A DNA stretch of 64,000 bases from positions 8,566,001 through 8,630,000 of the forward strand of contig CATNEN010000038.1 in NCBI GenBank assembly GCA_950097015.1, written 5' to 3'. Below, one piece after another: positions 1-12,400 of the stretch. Made by a program: the position numbers and the translations under genes. The stretch is from Macrostomum hystrix. Taxonomy: Eukaryota > Platyhelminthes > Macrostomidae. Within the stretch, counting starts at the first letter, position 1. Every line of letters begins with the position of its first letter. Below the pieces are notes generated by a model. It saw only the letters and a list, made by a program, of their open reading frames with translations. It was not told the origin of the DNA and searched no databases.

Positions 1-89
1 CGTAAACTTTGAACGCATTGCTCTTGCGTGAGACCTTTACGCTGGTCGTAAACTATCATGGCACGAAAGTCGCGGTTTGTCAACTCCAT
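1..89 (-). CDS. Mariner-type transposase, N-terminal fragment (partial)
   Basis: Only 29 codons are inside the window. They match the N-terminal DNA-binding helix-turn-helix of mariner transposases (pattern R-x-M-I-x-Y-D followed by G-L-T-Q). The frame has no stop within the window. The DDD catalytic core would lie to the left. This is mobile-element sequence, not a host gene, and identification rests on a short stretch. Confidence 0.55.
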   Translation of the reverse strand, partial: MELTNRDFRAMIVYDQRKGLTQEQCVQSL

Positions 90-274
90 TGGAGCGAGTA
101 CAGTTTGGTAGGGGGTATTGACTTTTAAGAGTGATTGTGAAAAATTGACAAGAGCGAAAAGGCAGAAAATTTATACTCATTCATTTTTAAGGTGGTAGAG
201 TATGTACATTAAAAGGCGTGCAGCTGCGACTTATAAGTCAGACGTATCTCAAAACTTTCAGTACGCCCCTCGTT
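1..274 (-). mobile_element. Mariner-like DNA transposon, 5' end (cut by window edge)
   Basis: Minus-strand reading from an ATG at 87-89 to the window edge gives the start of a mariner-type transposase: MELTNRDFRAMIVYDQRKG, then LTQEQC. This resembles the N-terminal helix-turn-helix of mariner transposases (family pattern R-x-M-I-x-Y-D-x-x-x-G-L-T-Q). Upstream, near 240-274, lies a segment beginning CGAGGGGCGTACTG on the minus strand beside a TA dinucleotide at 275-276, which looks like a terminal inverted repeat. The catalytic domain and the other end lie outside the window, so whether the copy is intact cannot be judged. Confidence 0.6.
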
Positions 275-485
275 TAGCATAATCTAAAAGTACCAAATAA
301 CTAGCTTTCTAATCAAAATTATAATTACCCATACTATATTTGGGAAATTTGGGTAAGTAAATAATATTTGTCAGACAACTTTTTCGTACAATTAATTTTA
401 TTACCACGGCGTAACACAGACAAAGTGTAACCGTAATGTACAATATATATTGAATTCTACTGAACGCCGATTTCAGCTCACAATA

Positions 486-750
486 TCCTGATTCACAAAA
501 TCTTGATTCACAGAATCCTGATTCACAGAATCCTGATTCACAGAATCCTGATTCACAGAATCCTGATTCACAGAATCCTGATTCACAGAATCCTGATTCA
601 CAGAATCCTGATTCACAGAATCCTGATTCACAGAATCCTGATTCACAGAATCCTGATTCACAGAATCCTGATTCACAGAATCCTGATTCACAGAATCCTG
701 ATTCACAGAATCCTGATTCACAGAATCCTGATTCACAGAATCCTGATTCA
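486..750 (+). repeat. 15-bp minisatellite, about 17.7 copies
   Basis: Near-perfect tandem array of TCCTGATTCACAGAA; only the first two units carry changes. Because 15 is a multiple of three and the unit lacks stops, ORFs are open on both strands (repeats of VNQDS and of IHRIL). They are almost certainly not genes. Confidence 0.97.
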
Positions 751-901
751 ATTGGTACACAAATTCCGATAGTATTGGTGCCACTGTGGTGTACGTTGCT
801 TTTGTATTTGATAATGCTGATTTATCGAAAAATATATAATCAGCTCCCGTTAGTGGCGTGCGTTTTAATATTAATTATAGATATACATAACCAAGGGCTT
901 C

Positions 902-1452
902 TTAACAGTAGGACTTACCAAGCAATTTTGCCGCCCGTTTTTATACCAAGGGGGATTCCTCCCTGACAATTTTTTTGGCAGCGCCCGAATGCTAACAGCG
1001 TTGGGTGGTGACTGATTGGTTGACAGACTAGGCGATGGTGTCCTGTGGTTGAGCTGCGCCTAATATTTTGGCTTGAGCATTGAAATTTGAGAAATTCGCG
1101 TCAGGGTGTCCATAGTAGCTTAGTTCCACCTGTTGTAGCCCTTGAAGGTCCAGCAGTCTGTCTAGATAAAGTTAGGTGACCACCGAAGACGGAGATGATG
1201 CAGGCACACTCGGGTGACATGCTGATAAAGTTTGAAGGTCTGGAAAGGCCGCACTGAGGCGCAGTGCAAATTCGTGTATAGGGGTGTATGAAATACACTA
1301 GCTCTTATGGGAAAAATCGGACCTTCGGCCAGAAACGTTGAATATCTCGACGGTATGAAGAGCTGGCGACTTGTTTCTTGTTTCAGAAGATGCGCAACAA
1401 AAAGTTGGCCCGTGTTCTTGAGTTTCTCCCCCCTTGGTAGTTCTACTGTTAA
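902..1452. mobile_element. TTAA-flanked element with terminal inverted repeats (piggyBac-like, non-autonomous)
   Basis: TTAA at 902-905 is followed by CAGTAGGACTTACCAAG (906-922). The right end reads CTTGGTAGTTCTACTG (1433-1448) followed by TTAA (1449-1452), so the ends are imperfect inverted repeats of about 17 bp flanked by TTAA on both sides. TTAA duplication is the signature of piggyBac-superfamily insertion. The 543-bp interior has no recognisable transposase; a 65-codon minus-strand ORF at 1101-1298 matches nothing I know. A deleted or MITE-type derivative is the simplest reading. Confidence 0.5.
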
Positions 1453-2690
1453 TAACCTTTGTGATTAAGTGATTAAATATTAACTAAAGGCTGCTTTGAT
1501 TATTCGTGTCTATGGCTTTATACGGGGCCGTAGTCCAATGCACTTAAACATGCGCTAAGTTTTCCAACTTAACTCTTCGTTTTCCATTCCTTGTTGCGTT
1601 CAGTCGGAATCCAGGCACTGATGACAGGATGTTCACCAAATATATTTTTGAGAAATATTAGTTTTTATGATTTGTGGCGCTTGCCCCCAGACTCTTAGAA
1701 AACAGTTAAAAAACAGAGATTCTTTTTAAATTAACAGAGATTCTGTTCAGTGAAATTTCCGCACTGTCTCACAGACAGCCAGACTACTAAAAGTAGAATT
1801 CTCAGCATTTAAAATCTATCTTGCCATGAACATTGTCTGAGCGTAAAAAGTGCTTAGCCAATCAACGGTCGAATTCGTCACAAAAGCCAGTCTCACTGGT
1901 CTTATAAATATAGGCCACTATTGCTTTGGAATGCCCTACGGCTAAATTTTTAAATGACGAAACCAAGACGCAATAATCTTTATACTCGTAATTTAAGGAG
2001 TCGGAACAGGAAACGAGATCAGGAGATCGAAAAAGATCAAAAGAAGATTCGTCGTAAGACCAAAATGACACCGACTAGAGAAGTAAAGTCCAGAAACAAG
2101 AGAAGTAAGAACGCGCCGCAGCCAAGGAATCGTTGGTGCAAAATCAAGGACATTGTCTGCAAAAGTAAGGAATTCCTCCAATCAAAAATAAGCAAAGGTA
2201 TCAAATACGTTTGCGAAAATCCTAAACAATGTTTAGAATCTTTGAATGAAATTATAGTTCAGTGTCATAAAGTAGCTCAGAATGGTAGAATACTATATGA
2301 GTTGCTTGTTGAGCCAGCCATGAAAAATTGATAAATTGATAAAACTGATTTCAAAAAAAAAAATGTAAGAAAACGTCAAAAGAAATCAGTTTCAAAGAAA
2401 ACAAATAATAGCTGGGAGTAAAAACTAAGTCGTTACATTTGGCTTTAGAGACAAAATACAAATTGTATTCTAATACGAAAGTAACGACCTAGCTGCGGAC
2501 CAAGCAGACAGCAGCCTTCACGTGGCGGTCCGTGTCAGTACCTCGGGGCGATGTCGCACGCTGTAAAATCAGAAGCGATCCGAGCTGAATGCAACTGCTG
2601 CCACTCGCCTCGAGGGAAGCCAATCGCTGTCTAAATTGCAGTTTCGACAATCAGATGACCCTTTTAATTTTCCTGTCTTCTCTCTACTGC
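1453..2690. other. Region without a recognisable gene
   Basis: AT-rich sequence. The only notable ORF is the lysine/arginine-rich one at 1954-2331, listed separately. Confidence 0.5.
1954..2331 (+). CDS. Hypothetical small basic protein (125 codons)
   Basis: Not recognised. The N-terminal half is very rich in Lys and Arg (RNRKRDQEIEKDQKKIRRK), and the C-terminal half contains four cysteines and a helix-like segment. It lies between transposon remnants and a minisatellite, with no clear splice context and A-rich codons unlike the GC-rich third positions of the recognised genes. It may be a chance ORF in A-rich DNA or a fragment of a mobile-element protein. Confidence 0.22.
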   Translation: MTKPRRNNLYTRNLRSRNRKRDQEIEKDQKKIRRKTKMTPTREVKSRNKRSKNAPQPRNRWCKIKDIVCKSKEFLQSKISKGIKYVCENPKQCLESLNEIIVQCHKVAQNGRILYELLVEPAMKN

Positions 2691-2699
2691 CTCCTGCTT

Positions 2700-2919
2700 C
2701 CTGTCTAATCTCTACTGTCTCCAGTCTTCTTGTCTCCTTGTCTCCTTTCTCCTCTCTCCTGTCTTACCTCTACGGCCTCCTGTCTCCTTGTCTCCTTTTC
2801 TCCTTTCTCGTCTCTCCTGTCAATCTCAAGGGTCTCCTGTCTCCTTGTCTTTAAGTCTCCTTCTCTCCTGTCTACTGTCTTCTGTCTTCTGCCCATTGTA
2901 TCCTGTATCCTGTCTCTTT

Positions 2920-2953
<34 letters not shown>

Positions 2954-2986
2954 TTTCTTCTCCTGTCTCCTGTCTCCTGTCTCTTT

Positions 2987-3020
<34 letters not shown>

Positions 3021-3053
3021 TTTCTTCTCCTGTCTCCTGTCTCCTGTCTCTTT

Positions 3054-3087
<34 letters not shown>

Positions 3088-3555
3088 TTTCTTCTCCTGT
3101 CTCCTGTCTCCTGTCTCTTTCTTCTCCTGTCTTCCGTCTCTTTCTTCTCTTGTCTCCTGTCTCTTTCTTCTCCCGTCTTCCGTCTCTTTCTTCTCTTGTC
3201 TCCTGTCTCTTTCTTCTCCTGTCTACTGGCTCCTTCTCCTGTCTCCTGTCTCCTGTCTCTTTCTTCTGGTAAGACATGTGTCTCCTGTCTCCTGTCTCCT
3301 GTCTCTTTCTTCTCCTGTCTCCCGTCTCTTTCTTCTCTTGTCTCCTGTCTCTTTCTTCTCCTGTCTACAGGCTCCTGTCTCCTGTCTACTGTCTTCTGTC
3401 TACTGTCTCCTGTCTCCTATCTACTGTCTCCTGTCTACTGTCTACTGTCTTCTGTCTTCTGTCTCCTGTCAACTGCCTACTGTCTAATATCTACTGGCTC
3501 CTGTCTTCTGTCCCCTGTGTACTATCTCCTTGTCTCCAAATTGTCTCCTGTCTCT
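2700..3555 (+). repeat. Pyrimidine-rich minisatellite (TCCTGTC-based)
   Basis: About 850 bp almost wholly C and T on the plus strand, built from TCCTGTC and CTCCTGTCTCTTTCTT units. At the right end it passes into units of the form CTACTGTCTCCTGTCTACTG. Its complement resembles the GACAGTAGATAG units of the large array at 6.5-17 kb. Several overlapping ORFs on both strands are repeat artefacts. Confidence 0.95.
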
Positions 3556-3687
3556 TTGACTTCCTGACTATCGTCTCCTTGTCAGCCCTTGTACTAGGCG
3601 AGAGGGACTCACAGGACATTTGTTTTACTAAGTCTCCGCAAGCCGAATTCTATAGTACATTCAATATCCGTGCATGAGATGAGAAGA

Positions 3688-3925
3688 CTCCACTGGAACA
3701 ATTTGTGTCCTTTAGCAAGACACTTAACTCTGCATTGCTTTCAGTTCACCCAGCTGTTAAATGGGTATCAGCATCAGCTGGGATAATTGAAGGTGGGTGT
3801 GGCCTCCTTGGACTGAACAGCCGTACGCAGCCTTCAGATGCGCCGCGCAATAGCTGCGGCTGTGCTGTCGGCTGCACATCTGGCCCAATTGAACCAGGTG
3901 TAATCAATAAAAAATTATGACTAAT
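3688..3925 (+). mobile_element. tRNA-derived SINE, family 1, 5'-truncated copy
   Basis: The body starts CCACTGGAACAATTTGTG and includes AAGACACTTAACTCTGCATT, AAATGGGTATCAGCATCAGC and GCCGTACGCAGCC. The same body occurs in reverse at 17.8-18.0 kb and 24.6-24.9 kb, where a tRNA-like head with a B box (GGTTCGATTCCCGAC) is attached. This copy begins just after the B box, as expected of a 5'-truncated insertion, and ends in an A/T-rich tail containing AATAAAAAATTATG. Confidence 0.8.
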
Positions 3926-4481
3926 TAATAACTGTAATAAATAAAGTTATTATTTTTTTTTATTACAAATCCTTGACTGTTACATTTGATGTCCACGATA
4001 AATCAGCACTATTTTTTTTAATCTCAAAGTCATGAAACAAGCACTTAAATTATTAAATTATTAAATTATTAGTATCATAATATGAAACCAGCAGCCTTCT
4101 CAGTTTTTCGCGCTGTGTACATGAATTGTCTGTTTTAGCGTGAACTGCTGTTCCGATGTGTACATGTACTGTGCACGCACACTTTACACTGCTGTAAAGT
4201 CTCAAAGGCAATTCCGTGGCCAAGCCGTGGTCTGGCCTTGGAAATACCTCCGCAACATGGAACTGATCGAATAGAAAAGTTACGGGTCATTACCGTATCG
4301 TATAATCGCATTGTTTTTTTCACCGATGTCAAGAGCTGAGAAAACTGACACTCAAATGATTAACCCAGCAAATTTACACTTACTACCGATTCTGGTAGAA
4401 GCAAAAGTATTTAAGGCAGCGGTCGGCAAACTCTGGCCCGCACGCCAGATGCGACCCTCGAAGCTCCCAAATCCGGTATCC

Positions 4482-5175
4482 TGTCTCATCTCTCCGCTGC
4501 CTCATCTCTCCGCTGCCTCATCTCTCCGCTGCCTCATCTCTCCGCTGCCTCATCTCTCCGCTGCCTCATCTCTCCGCTGCCTCATCTCTCCGCTGCCTCA
4601 TCTATCCTCTGTCTCATCTATCCTCTGTCTCATCTCTCCCCTGTCTGATGTCTCCCCCCGCCTCATCGCTCCTCTTTCTTATCTCTTCTCTGTCTCATCC
4701 CTCCCTGTCTCATCTCTCCCTGTCTCATCTCTCCGCTGCCTCATCTCTCCGCTGCCTCATCTCTCCGCTGCCTCATCTCTCCGCTGCCTCATCTCTCCGC
4801 TGCCTCATCTCTCCGCTGCCTCATCTCTCCGCTGCCTCATCTCTCCGCTGCCTCATCTATCCTCTGTCTCATCTCTCCCCTGTCTGATGTCTCCCCCGCC
4901 TCATCGCTCCTCTTTCTTATCTCTTCTCTGTCTCATCCCTCCCTGTCTCATCTCTCCCTGTCTCATCTCTCCCTGCCTCATCTCTCCCTGTCTCATCTCT
5001 CCGCTGCCTCATCTCTCCGCTGCCTCATCTCTCCCTGCCTCATCTCTCCCTGTCTCATCTCTCCCTGTCTCATCTCTCCCTGCCTCATCTCTCCCTGTCT
5101 CATCTCTCCGCTGCCTCATCTCTCCCTGCCTCATCTCTCCCTGTCTCATCTCTCCGTGTATCATCTCTTCCTGTC
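4482..5175 (+). repeat. 15/16-bp pyrimidine-rich minisatellite
   Basis: Tandem units of CTGCCTCATCTCTCCG (16 bp) alternate with blocks of 15-bp TCATCTCTCCCTGTC. A block of about 240 bp is repeated (for example TCATCGCTCCTCTTTCTTAT near 4660 and again near 4900), showing higher-order duplication. The 308-codon ORF across it is a repeat artefact. Confidence 0.95.
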
Positions 5176-5799
5176 TCATCTCTACTGTCTCAGCTCTCCT
5201 ACTCTCCTCAGCGGAATGCAAGGCTCTAAAATGTTAATAGACGAGACAAAAGTAAACGTTCGTTAATAAATTGAATATAATTCCTTTATTAATTCCTATA
5301 TGCAGCACTCAAGCAGCATTGGTTTCATAATTATGGCGTAGCCTACCTAAAGGACAATATAATAGCTATTGGTAACTAATTCCTCTTAAATCTAAAATGC
5401 TCTCGATAATATAACAGTAAGTGGAAATTACTCAGAGCGCCAAGACACAAATGATATGTATTCCTCAAATTTGAGCCCGTCTGTTTAATGCAATAGCCTA
5501 AGCCACCTCGAAGAGGGCAGTAGATTTATTGATTGATTTTGGATTATTGGTTTCCCACTTGATCCAAATTCCTAATTCGCTTTTAGATTCAGCAGACCAT
5601 TAAAGTTGAAAAGTCTGCGGTACTAGAGCTAGGAAACAGCTGTTTTTTTTACTCGTCTCTATGTTTCTGCTTACTAACTGGAATAAAGCTGAAAAGGAAT
5701 TGGCTGATCCTGTGTTTGCGGAGCGAATTCAATGCAATGCGAGCTCTGTTTAAGTTGAATATTCAGCGAAGTTATTTTCAGCTGCTTTAAAGTGTAATA

Positions 5800-6445
5800 C
5801 TCAGCAACAGCTAAACCCCCCAACTCACGCTGTCACACGGCCAAAAAGTTTTGTATGCCATCGGTGACTCAGAAATGTGTGAAGGCTGCCGCCACCAAAT
5901 TACTCAGACGCGAGCGCAAAATGCGGCATGGGGGGTTTGGGGAGGGGTGGCGCAACTCAACCCACTGGTGGCTGCATTGCGCAATGGTAAACCATCAGTA
6001 GTTAAAGAGGAGGGTGCAAATCAATACGAGTATTACTTGAATTTGGCACAACAGCACACACCACAGTGAAAAGACGACAACGCTGCGCCACATCGAGCAG
6101 CACACGTGCAGCTGCTGAAGGAGCAGCTCGGCATTCGCACATTGAACTGGCCGTCAAAGTCTCCAGACATGAACCCCATCGAGCATGTCTGGGACTTTGT
6201 AAAGCGAAGAGTTCAGCAGGATGCCCCACAGAATGCTGAACAGTTGCGACTGGCGGTGCTGAATGCCTGGCAGCAGCTGCCCCAAGAGTTCATCAACCGG
6301 CTGGTGATCAGGATGCCACGACGAGTCACGGCACTTTTGCATGCTCGTGGTTCCTACACACGATACTGAGACTAGAATTAAAGACATTGCTTAACTTTTG
6401 TGTCCGTGTGACAGCGTGAGTTGGGGGGTTTTAGCTGTTGCTGAG
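5800..6445 (+). mobile_element. Tc1-like DNA transposon, internally deleted, with both terminal inverted repeats
   Basis: The left end begins CTCAGCAACAGCTAAACCCC and the right end is its inverted copy. About 41 bp match between ends with one extra base on the right. A TA dinucleotide sits immediately outside each end (5798-5799 and 6446-6447), the target-site duplication of Tc1/mariner elements. At 646 bp it is less than half the usual 1.3-1.7 kb and keeps only the C-terminal part of the transposase. The well-preserved ends suggest a fairly young, non-autonomous copy. Confidence 0.9.
6073..6369 (+). pseudogene. Tc1-like transposase, C-terminal remnant (DD34E type)
   Basis: From the K codon after a stop at 6067-6069 the frame reads DNAAPHRAAHVQLLKE, then WPSKSPDMNPIEHVWD, ending GSYTRY before a stop. 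The Asp in DNA and the Glu in NPIEH are separated by 34 residues, giving the last two members of the Tc1 DD34E catalytic triad. The N-terminal DNA-binding domains and the first catalytic Asp are absent, and the sequence to the left (5851-6069) is open but not transposase-like. It cannot encode an active enzyme. Confidence 0.88.
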
Positions 6446-6472
6446 TATACTAAAATATACGAGGCGTACTCG

Positions 6473-9400
6473 CAGTGGACAGTAGACTGTAAGAGAGGAC
6501 CGTAGAGAGAAGACAGGAGAGAGGAGACAGAAGACAGTAGATAGAGGACAGTGGATAGAGGACAGTAGATAGGAGACAGTAGATAGAAGACAGGTGACAT
6601 GAGACAGCAGACACTAGAAATGATAAAGTAGAGAGGAGAGAGAAGACAGAAGGACAGAAGACAGAAGATAGTAGAAAGGAGACATTAGAAAGGAGATAGT
6701 AGAGATGAGACAGAAGACATGAGAGAGGAGACAGTAGATAGAAAACAATAGATAGAAAACAGTAGATATAAAACAGTAGATAGAAAACAGTAGATAGAAA
6801 ACAGTAGATAGAAAACAGTAGATAGGAGAAAGTAGATAGGAGACAGTAGATAGAAAACAGTAGATAGAAAACAGTAGATAGAAAACTGTAGATAGAAAAC
6901 AGCAGATAGGAGACAGTAGATAGAAAACAGTAGATAGAAAACAGTAGATAGGAGACAGTAGATAGAAAACAGTAGATAGAAAACAGTAGATAGAAAACTG
7001 TAGATAGAAAACAGTAGATAGAAAACAGTAGATAGGAGACAGTAGATAGAAAACAGTAGATAGGAGACAGTAGATAGAAAACAGTAGATAGAAAACAGTA
7101 GATAGGAGACAGTAGATAGAAAACAGTAGATAGGAGACAGTAGATAGAAAACAGTAGATAGAAAACAGTAGATAGAAGACAGTAGATAGAAGACAGTAGA
7201 TAGATAACAGTAGATGGAAGACAGTAGATAGAAAACAGTAGATAGAAAACAGTAGATAGGAGACAGTAGATAGAAAACAGTAGATAGGAGACAGTAGATA
7301 GAAAACAGTAGATAGAAAACAGTAGATAGGAGACAGTAGATAGAAAACAGTAGATAGGAGACAGTAGATAGAAAACAGTAGATAGAAAACAGTAGATAGA
7401 TAGAAAACATTAGATAGAAAACAGTAGATAGAAAACAGTAGATAGAAAACAGTAGATAGGAGACAGTAGATAGAAAGCAGTAGATAGAAAACAGTAGATA
7501 GAAAACAGTAGATAGAAAACAGTAGATAGAAAACAGTAGATAGAAAACAGTAGATAGAAAACATTAGATAGAAAACAGTAGATAGAAAACAGTAGATAGA
7601 AAACAGTAGATAGAAACCAGTAGATAGGAGACAGTAGATAGAAAGCAGTAGATAGAAAACAGTAGATAGAAAACAGTAGATAGGAGACAGTAGATAGAAA
7701 ACAGTAGATAGGAGACAGTAGATAGGAGACAGTAGATAGAAAACAGTAGATAGGAGACAGTAGATAGAAAGCAGTAGATAGAAAACAGTAGATAGAAAAC
7801 AGTAGATAGAAAACAGTAGATAGAAAACAGTAGATAGAAGACAGTAGATAGAAGACAGTAGATAGATAACAGTAGATGGAAGACAGTAGATAGAAAACAG
7901 TAGATAGAAAACAGTAGATAGAAAACAGTAGATAGAAAGAAAACATTAGATAGAAAACAGTAGATAGAAAACAGTAGATAGAAAACAGTAGATAGGAGAC
8001 AGTAGACAGAAAGCAGTAGATAGAAAACAGTAGATAGAAAACAGTAGATAGAAAACAGTAGATAGAAAACAGTAGATAGAAAACATTAGATAGAAAACAG
8101 TAGATAGAAAACAGTAGATAGAAAACAGTAGATAGAAACCAGTAGATAGGAGACAGTAGATAGAAAGCAGTAGATAGAAAACAGTAGATAGAAAACAGTA
8201 GATAGGAGACAGTAGATAGAAAACAGTAGATAGGAGACAGTAGATAGGAGACAGTAGATAGAAAACAGTAGATAGGAGACAGTAGATAGAAAGCAGTAGA
8301 TAGAAAACAGTAGATAGAAAACAGTAGATAGAAAACAGTAGATAGAAAACAGTAGATAGAAAACAGTAGATAGGAGACAGTAGATAGAAAACAGTAGATA
8401 GGAGACAGTAGATAGAAAACAGAAGATATAAAACAGTAGATAGGAGACAGTAGATAGGAGACAGTAGATAGAAAACAGTAGATAGAAAACAGTAGATAGG
8501 AGACAGTAGATAGAAAAAAGTAGATAGAAAACAGTAGATATAAAACAGTAGATAGAAAACAGTAGATAGAAAACAGTAGATAGAAAACAGTAGATAGGAG
8601 ACAGTAGATAGGAGACAGTAGATAGAAAACAGTAGATAGAAAACAGTAGATAGGAGACAGTAGATAGAAAACAGTAGATAGAAGACAGTAGATAGAAAAC
8701 TGTAGATAGAAAACAGTAGATAGAAAACAGCAGATAGGAGACAGTAGATAGAAAACAGTAGATAGAAAACAGTAGATAGGAGACAGTAGATAGAAAACAG
8801 TAGATAGAAAACAGTAGATAGAAAACAGTAGATAGAAAACAGTAGATAGAAAACAGTAGATAGAAAACTGTAGATAGAAAACAGTAGATAGAAAACAGTA
8901 GATAGGAGACAGTAGATAGAAAACAGTAGATAGGAGACAGTAGATAGAAAACAGTAGATAGAAAACAGTAGATAGGAGACAGTAGATAGAAAACAGTAGA
9001 TAGGAGACAGTAGATAGAAAACAGTAGATAGAAAACAGTAGATAGAAGACAGTAGATAGAAAACAGTAGATAGGAGACAGTAGATAGAAAACAGTAGATA
9101 GAAAACAGTAGATAGAAGACAGTAGATAGAAGACAGTAGATAGATAACAGTAGATGGAAGACAGTAGATAGAAAACAGTAGATAGAAAACAGTAGATAGG
9201 AGACAGTAGATAGAAAACAGTAGATAGGAGACAGTAGATAGAAAACAGTAGATAAAAAACAGTAGATAGGAGACAGTAGATAGAAAACAGTAGATAGGAG
9301 ACAGTAGATAGAAAACAGTAGATAGAAAACAGTAGATAGAAGACAGTAGATAGAAGACAGTAGATAGATAACAGTAGATGGAAGACAGTAAATAGAAAAC

Positions 9401-12400
9401 AGTAGATAGAAAACAGAAGATAGAAAACAGTAGATAGAAAACAGTAGATAGAAGACAGTAGATAGAAAACAGTAGATAGAAAACAGTGATGGAAGACAGT
9501 AGATAGAAAACAGTAGATAGGAGACAGTAGATAGAAAACAGTAGATAGAAAACATTAGATAGAAAACAGTAGATAGAAAACAGTAGATAGAAAACAGTAG
9601 ATAGGAGACAGTAGATAGAAAACAGTAGATAGAAAACAGTAGATAGATAGAAAACATTAGATAGAAAACAGTAGATAGAAAACAGTAGATAGAAAACAGT
9701 AGATAGGAGACAGTAGATAGAAAGCAGTAGATAGAAAACAGTAGATAGAAAACAGTAGATAGAAAACAGTAGATAGAAAACAGTAGATAGGAGACAGTAG
9801 ATAGAAAACAGTAGATAGGAGACAGTAGATAGAAAACAGTAGATAGAAAACAGTAGATAGATAGAAAACATTAGATAGAAAACAGTAGATAGAAAACAGT
9901 AGATAGAAAACAGTAGATAGGAGACAGTAGACAGAAAGCAGTAGATAGAAAACAGTAGATAGAAAACAGTAGATAGAAAACAGTAGATAGAAAACAGTAG
10001 ATAGAAAACAGTAGATAGAAAACATTAGATAGAAAACAGTAGATAGAAAACAGTAGATAGAAAACAGTAGATAGAAACCAGTAGATAGGAGACAGTAGAT
10101 AGAAAGCAGTAGATAGAAAACAGTAGATAGAAAACAGTAGATAGGAGACAGTAGATAGAAAACAGTAGATAGGAGACAGTAGATAGGAGACAGTAGATAG
10201 AAAACAGTAGATAGGAGACAGTAGATAGAAAGCAGTAGATAGAAAACAGTAGATAGAAAACAGTAGATAGAAAACAGTAGATAGAAAACAGTAGATAGAA
10301 AACAGTAGATAGGAGACAGTAGATAGAAAACAGTAGATAGGAGACAGTAGATAGAAAACAGAAGATATAAAACAGTAGATAGGAGACAGTAGATAGGAGA
10401 CAGTAGATAGAAAACAGTAGATAGAAAACAGTAGATAGGAGACAGTAGATAGAAAAAAGTAGATAGAAAACAGTAGATATAAAACAGTAGATAGAAAACA
10501 GTAGATAGAAAACAGTAGATAGAAAACAGTAGATAGGAGACAGTAGATAGGAGACAGTAGATAGAAAACAGTAGATAGAAAACAGTAGATAGGAGACAGT
10601 AGATAGAAAACAGTAGATAGAAGACAGTAGATAGAAAACTGTAGATAGAAAACAGTAGATAGAAAACAGCAGATAGGAGACAGTAGATAGAAAACAGTAG
10701 ATAGAAAACAGTAGATAGGAGACAGTAGATAGAAAACAGTAGATAGAAAACAGTAGATAGAAAACAGTAGATAGAAAACAGTAGATAGAAAACAGTAGAT
10801 AGAAAACTGTAGATAGAAAACAGTAGATAGAAAACAGTAGATAGGAGACAGTAGATAGAAAACAGTAGATAGGAGACAGTAGATAGAAAACAGTAGATAG
10901 AAAACAGTAGATAGGAGACAGTAGATAGAAAACAGTAGATAGGAGACAGTAGATAGAAAACAGTAGATAGAAAACAGTAGATAGAAGACAGTAGATAGAA
11001 AACAGTAGATAGGAGACAGTAGATAGAAAACAGTAGATAGAAAACAGTAGATAGAAGACAGTAGATAGAAGACAGTAGATAGATAACAGTAGATGGAAGA
11101 CAGTAGATAGAAAACAGTAGATAGAAAACAGTAGATAGGAGACAGTAGATAGAAAACAGTAGATAGGAGACAGTAGATAGAAAACAGTAGATAAAAAACA
11201 GTAGATAGGAGACAGTAGATAGAAAACAGTAGATAGGAGACAGTAGATAGAAAACAGTAGATAGAAAACAGTAGATAGAAGACAGTAGATAGAAGACAGT
11301 AGATAGATAACAGTAGATGGAAGACAGTAAATAGAAAACAGTAGATAGAAAACAGAAGATAGAAAACAGTAGATAGAAAACAGTAGATAGAAGACAGTAG
11401 ATAGAAAACAGTAGATAGAAAACAGTGATGGAAGACAGTAGATAGAAAACAGTAGATAGGAGACAGTAGATAGAAAACAGTAGATAGAAAACATTAGATA
11501 GAAAACAGTAGATAGAAAACAGTAGATAGAAAACAGTAGATAGGAGACAGTAGATAGAAAACAGTAGATAGAAAACAGTAGATAGATAGAAAACATTAGA
11601 TAGAAAACAGTAGATAGAAAACAGTAGATAGAAAACAGTAGATAGGAGACAGTAGATAGAAAGCAGTAGATAGAAAACAGTAGATAGAAAACAGTAGATA
11701 GAAAACAGTAGATAGAAAACAGTAGATAGGAGACAGTAGATAGAAAACAGTAGATAGGAGACAGTAGATAGAAAACAGTAGATAGAAAACAGTAGATAGA
11801 AAACAGTAGATAGGAGACAGTAGATAGAAAACAGTAGATAGAAAACAGTAGATAGGAGACAGTAGATAGAAAAAAGTAGATAGAAAACAGTAGATAGGAG
11901 ACAGTAGATAGAAAACAGTAGATAGAAAACAGTAGATAGAAAACAGTAGATAGAAAACAGTAGATAGGAGACAGTAGATAGAAAACAGTAGATAGAAAAC
12001 AGTAGATAGGAGACAGTAGATAGAAAACAGTAGATAGAAAACAGTAGATAGGAGACAGTAGATAGAAAACAGTAGATAGGAGACAGTAGATAGAAAACAG
12101 TAGATAGGAGACAGTAGATAGAAAACAGTAGATAGGAGACAGTAGATAGAAAACAGTAGATAGAAAACAGTAGATAGAAAACTGTAGATAGAAAACAGCA
12201 GATAGGAGACAGTAGATAGAAAACAGTAGATAGAAAACAGTAGATAGGAGACAGTAGATAGAAAACAGTAGATAGAAAACAGTAGATAGAAAACTGTAGA
12301 TAGAAAACAGTAGATAGAAAACAGTAGATAGGAGACAGTAGATAGAAAACAGTAGATAGGAGACAGTAGATAGAAAACAGTAGATAGGAGACAGTAGATA

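Noticed and set aside
473-784. VNQDS-repeat and IHRIL-repeat ORFs on opposite strands
   Set aside because: Both are translations of a 15-bp perfect minisatellite; no unique coding sequence or splice context.
1101-1298. 65-codon minus-strand ORF
   Set aside because: It lies inside the TTAA-flanked element and matches no transposase motif I recognise; too short to support.
2636-3677. Ser/Cys/Leu-rich and Arg/Glu-rich ORFs on both strands
   Set aside because: Pure translations of a TCCTGTC-based repeat; several frames open at once.
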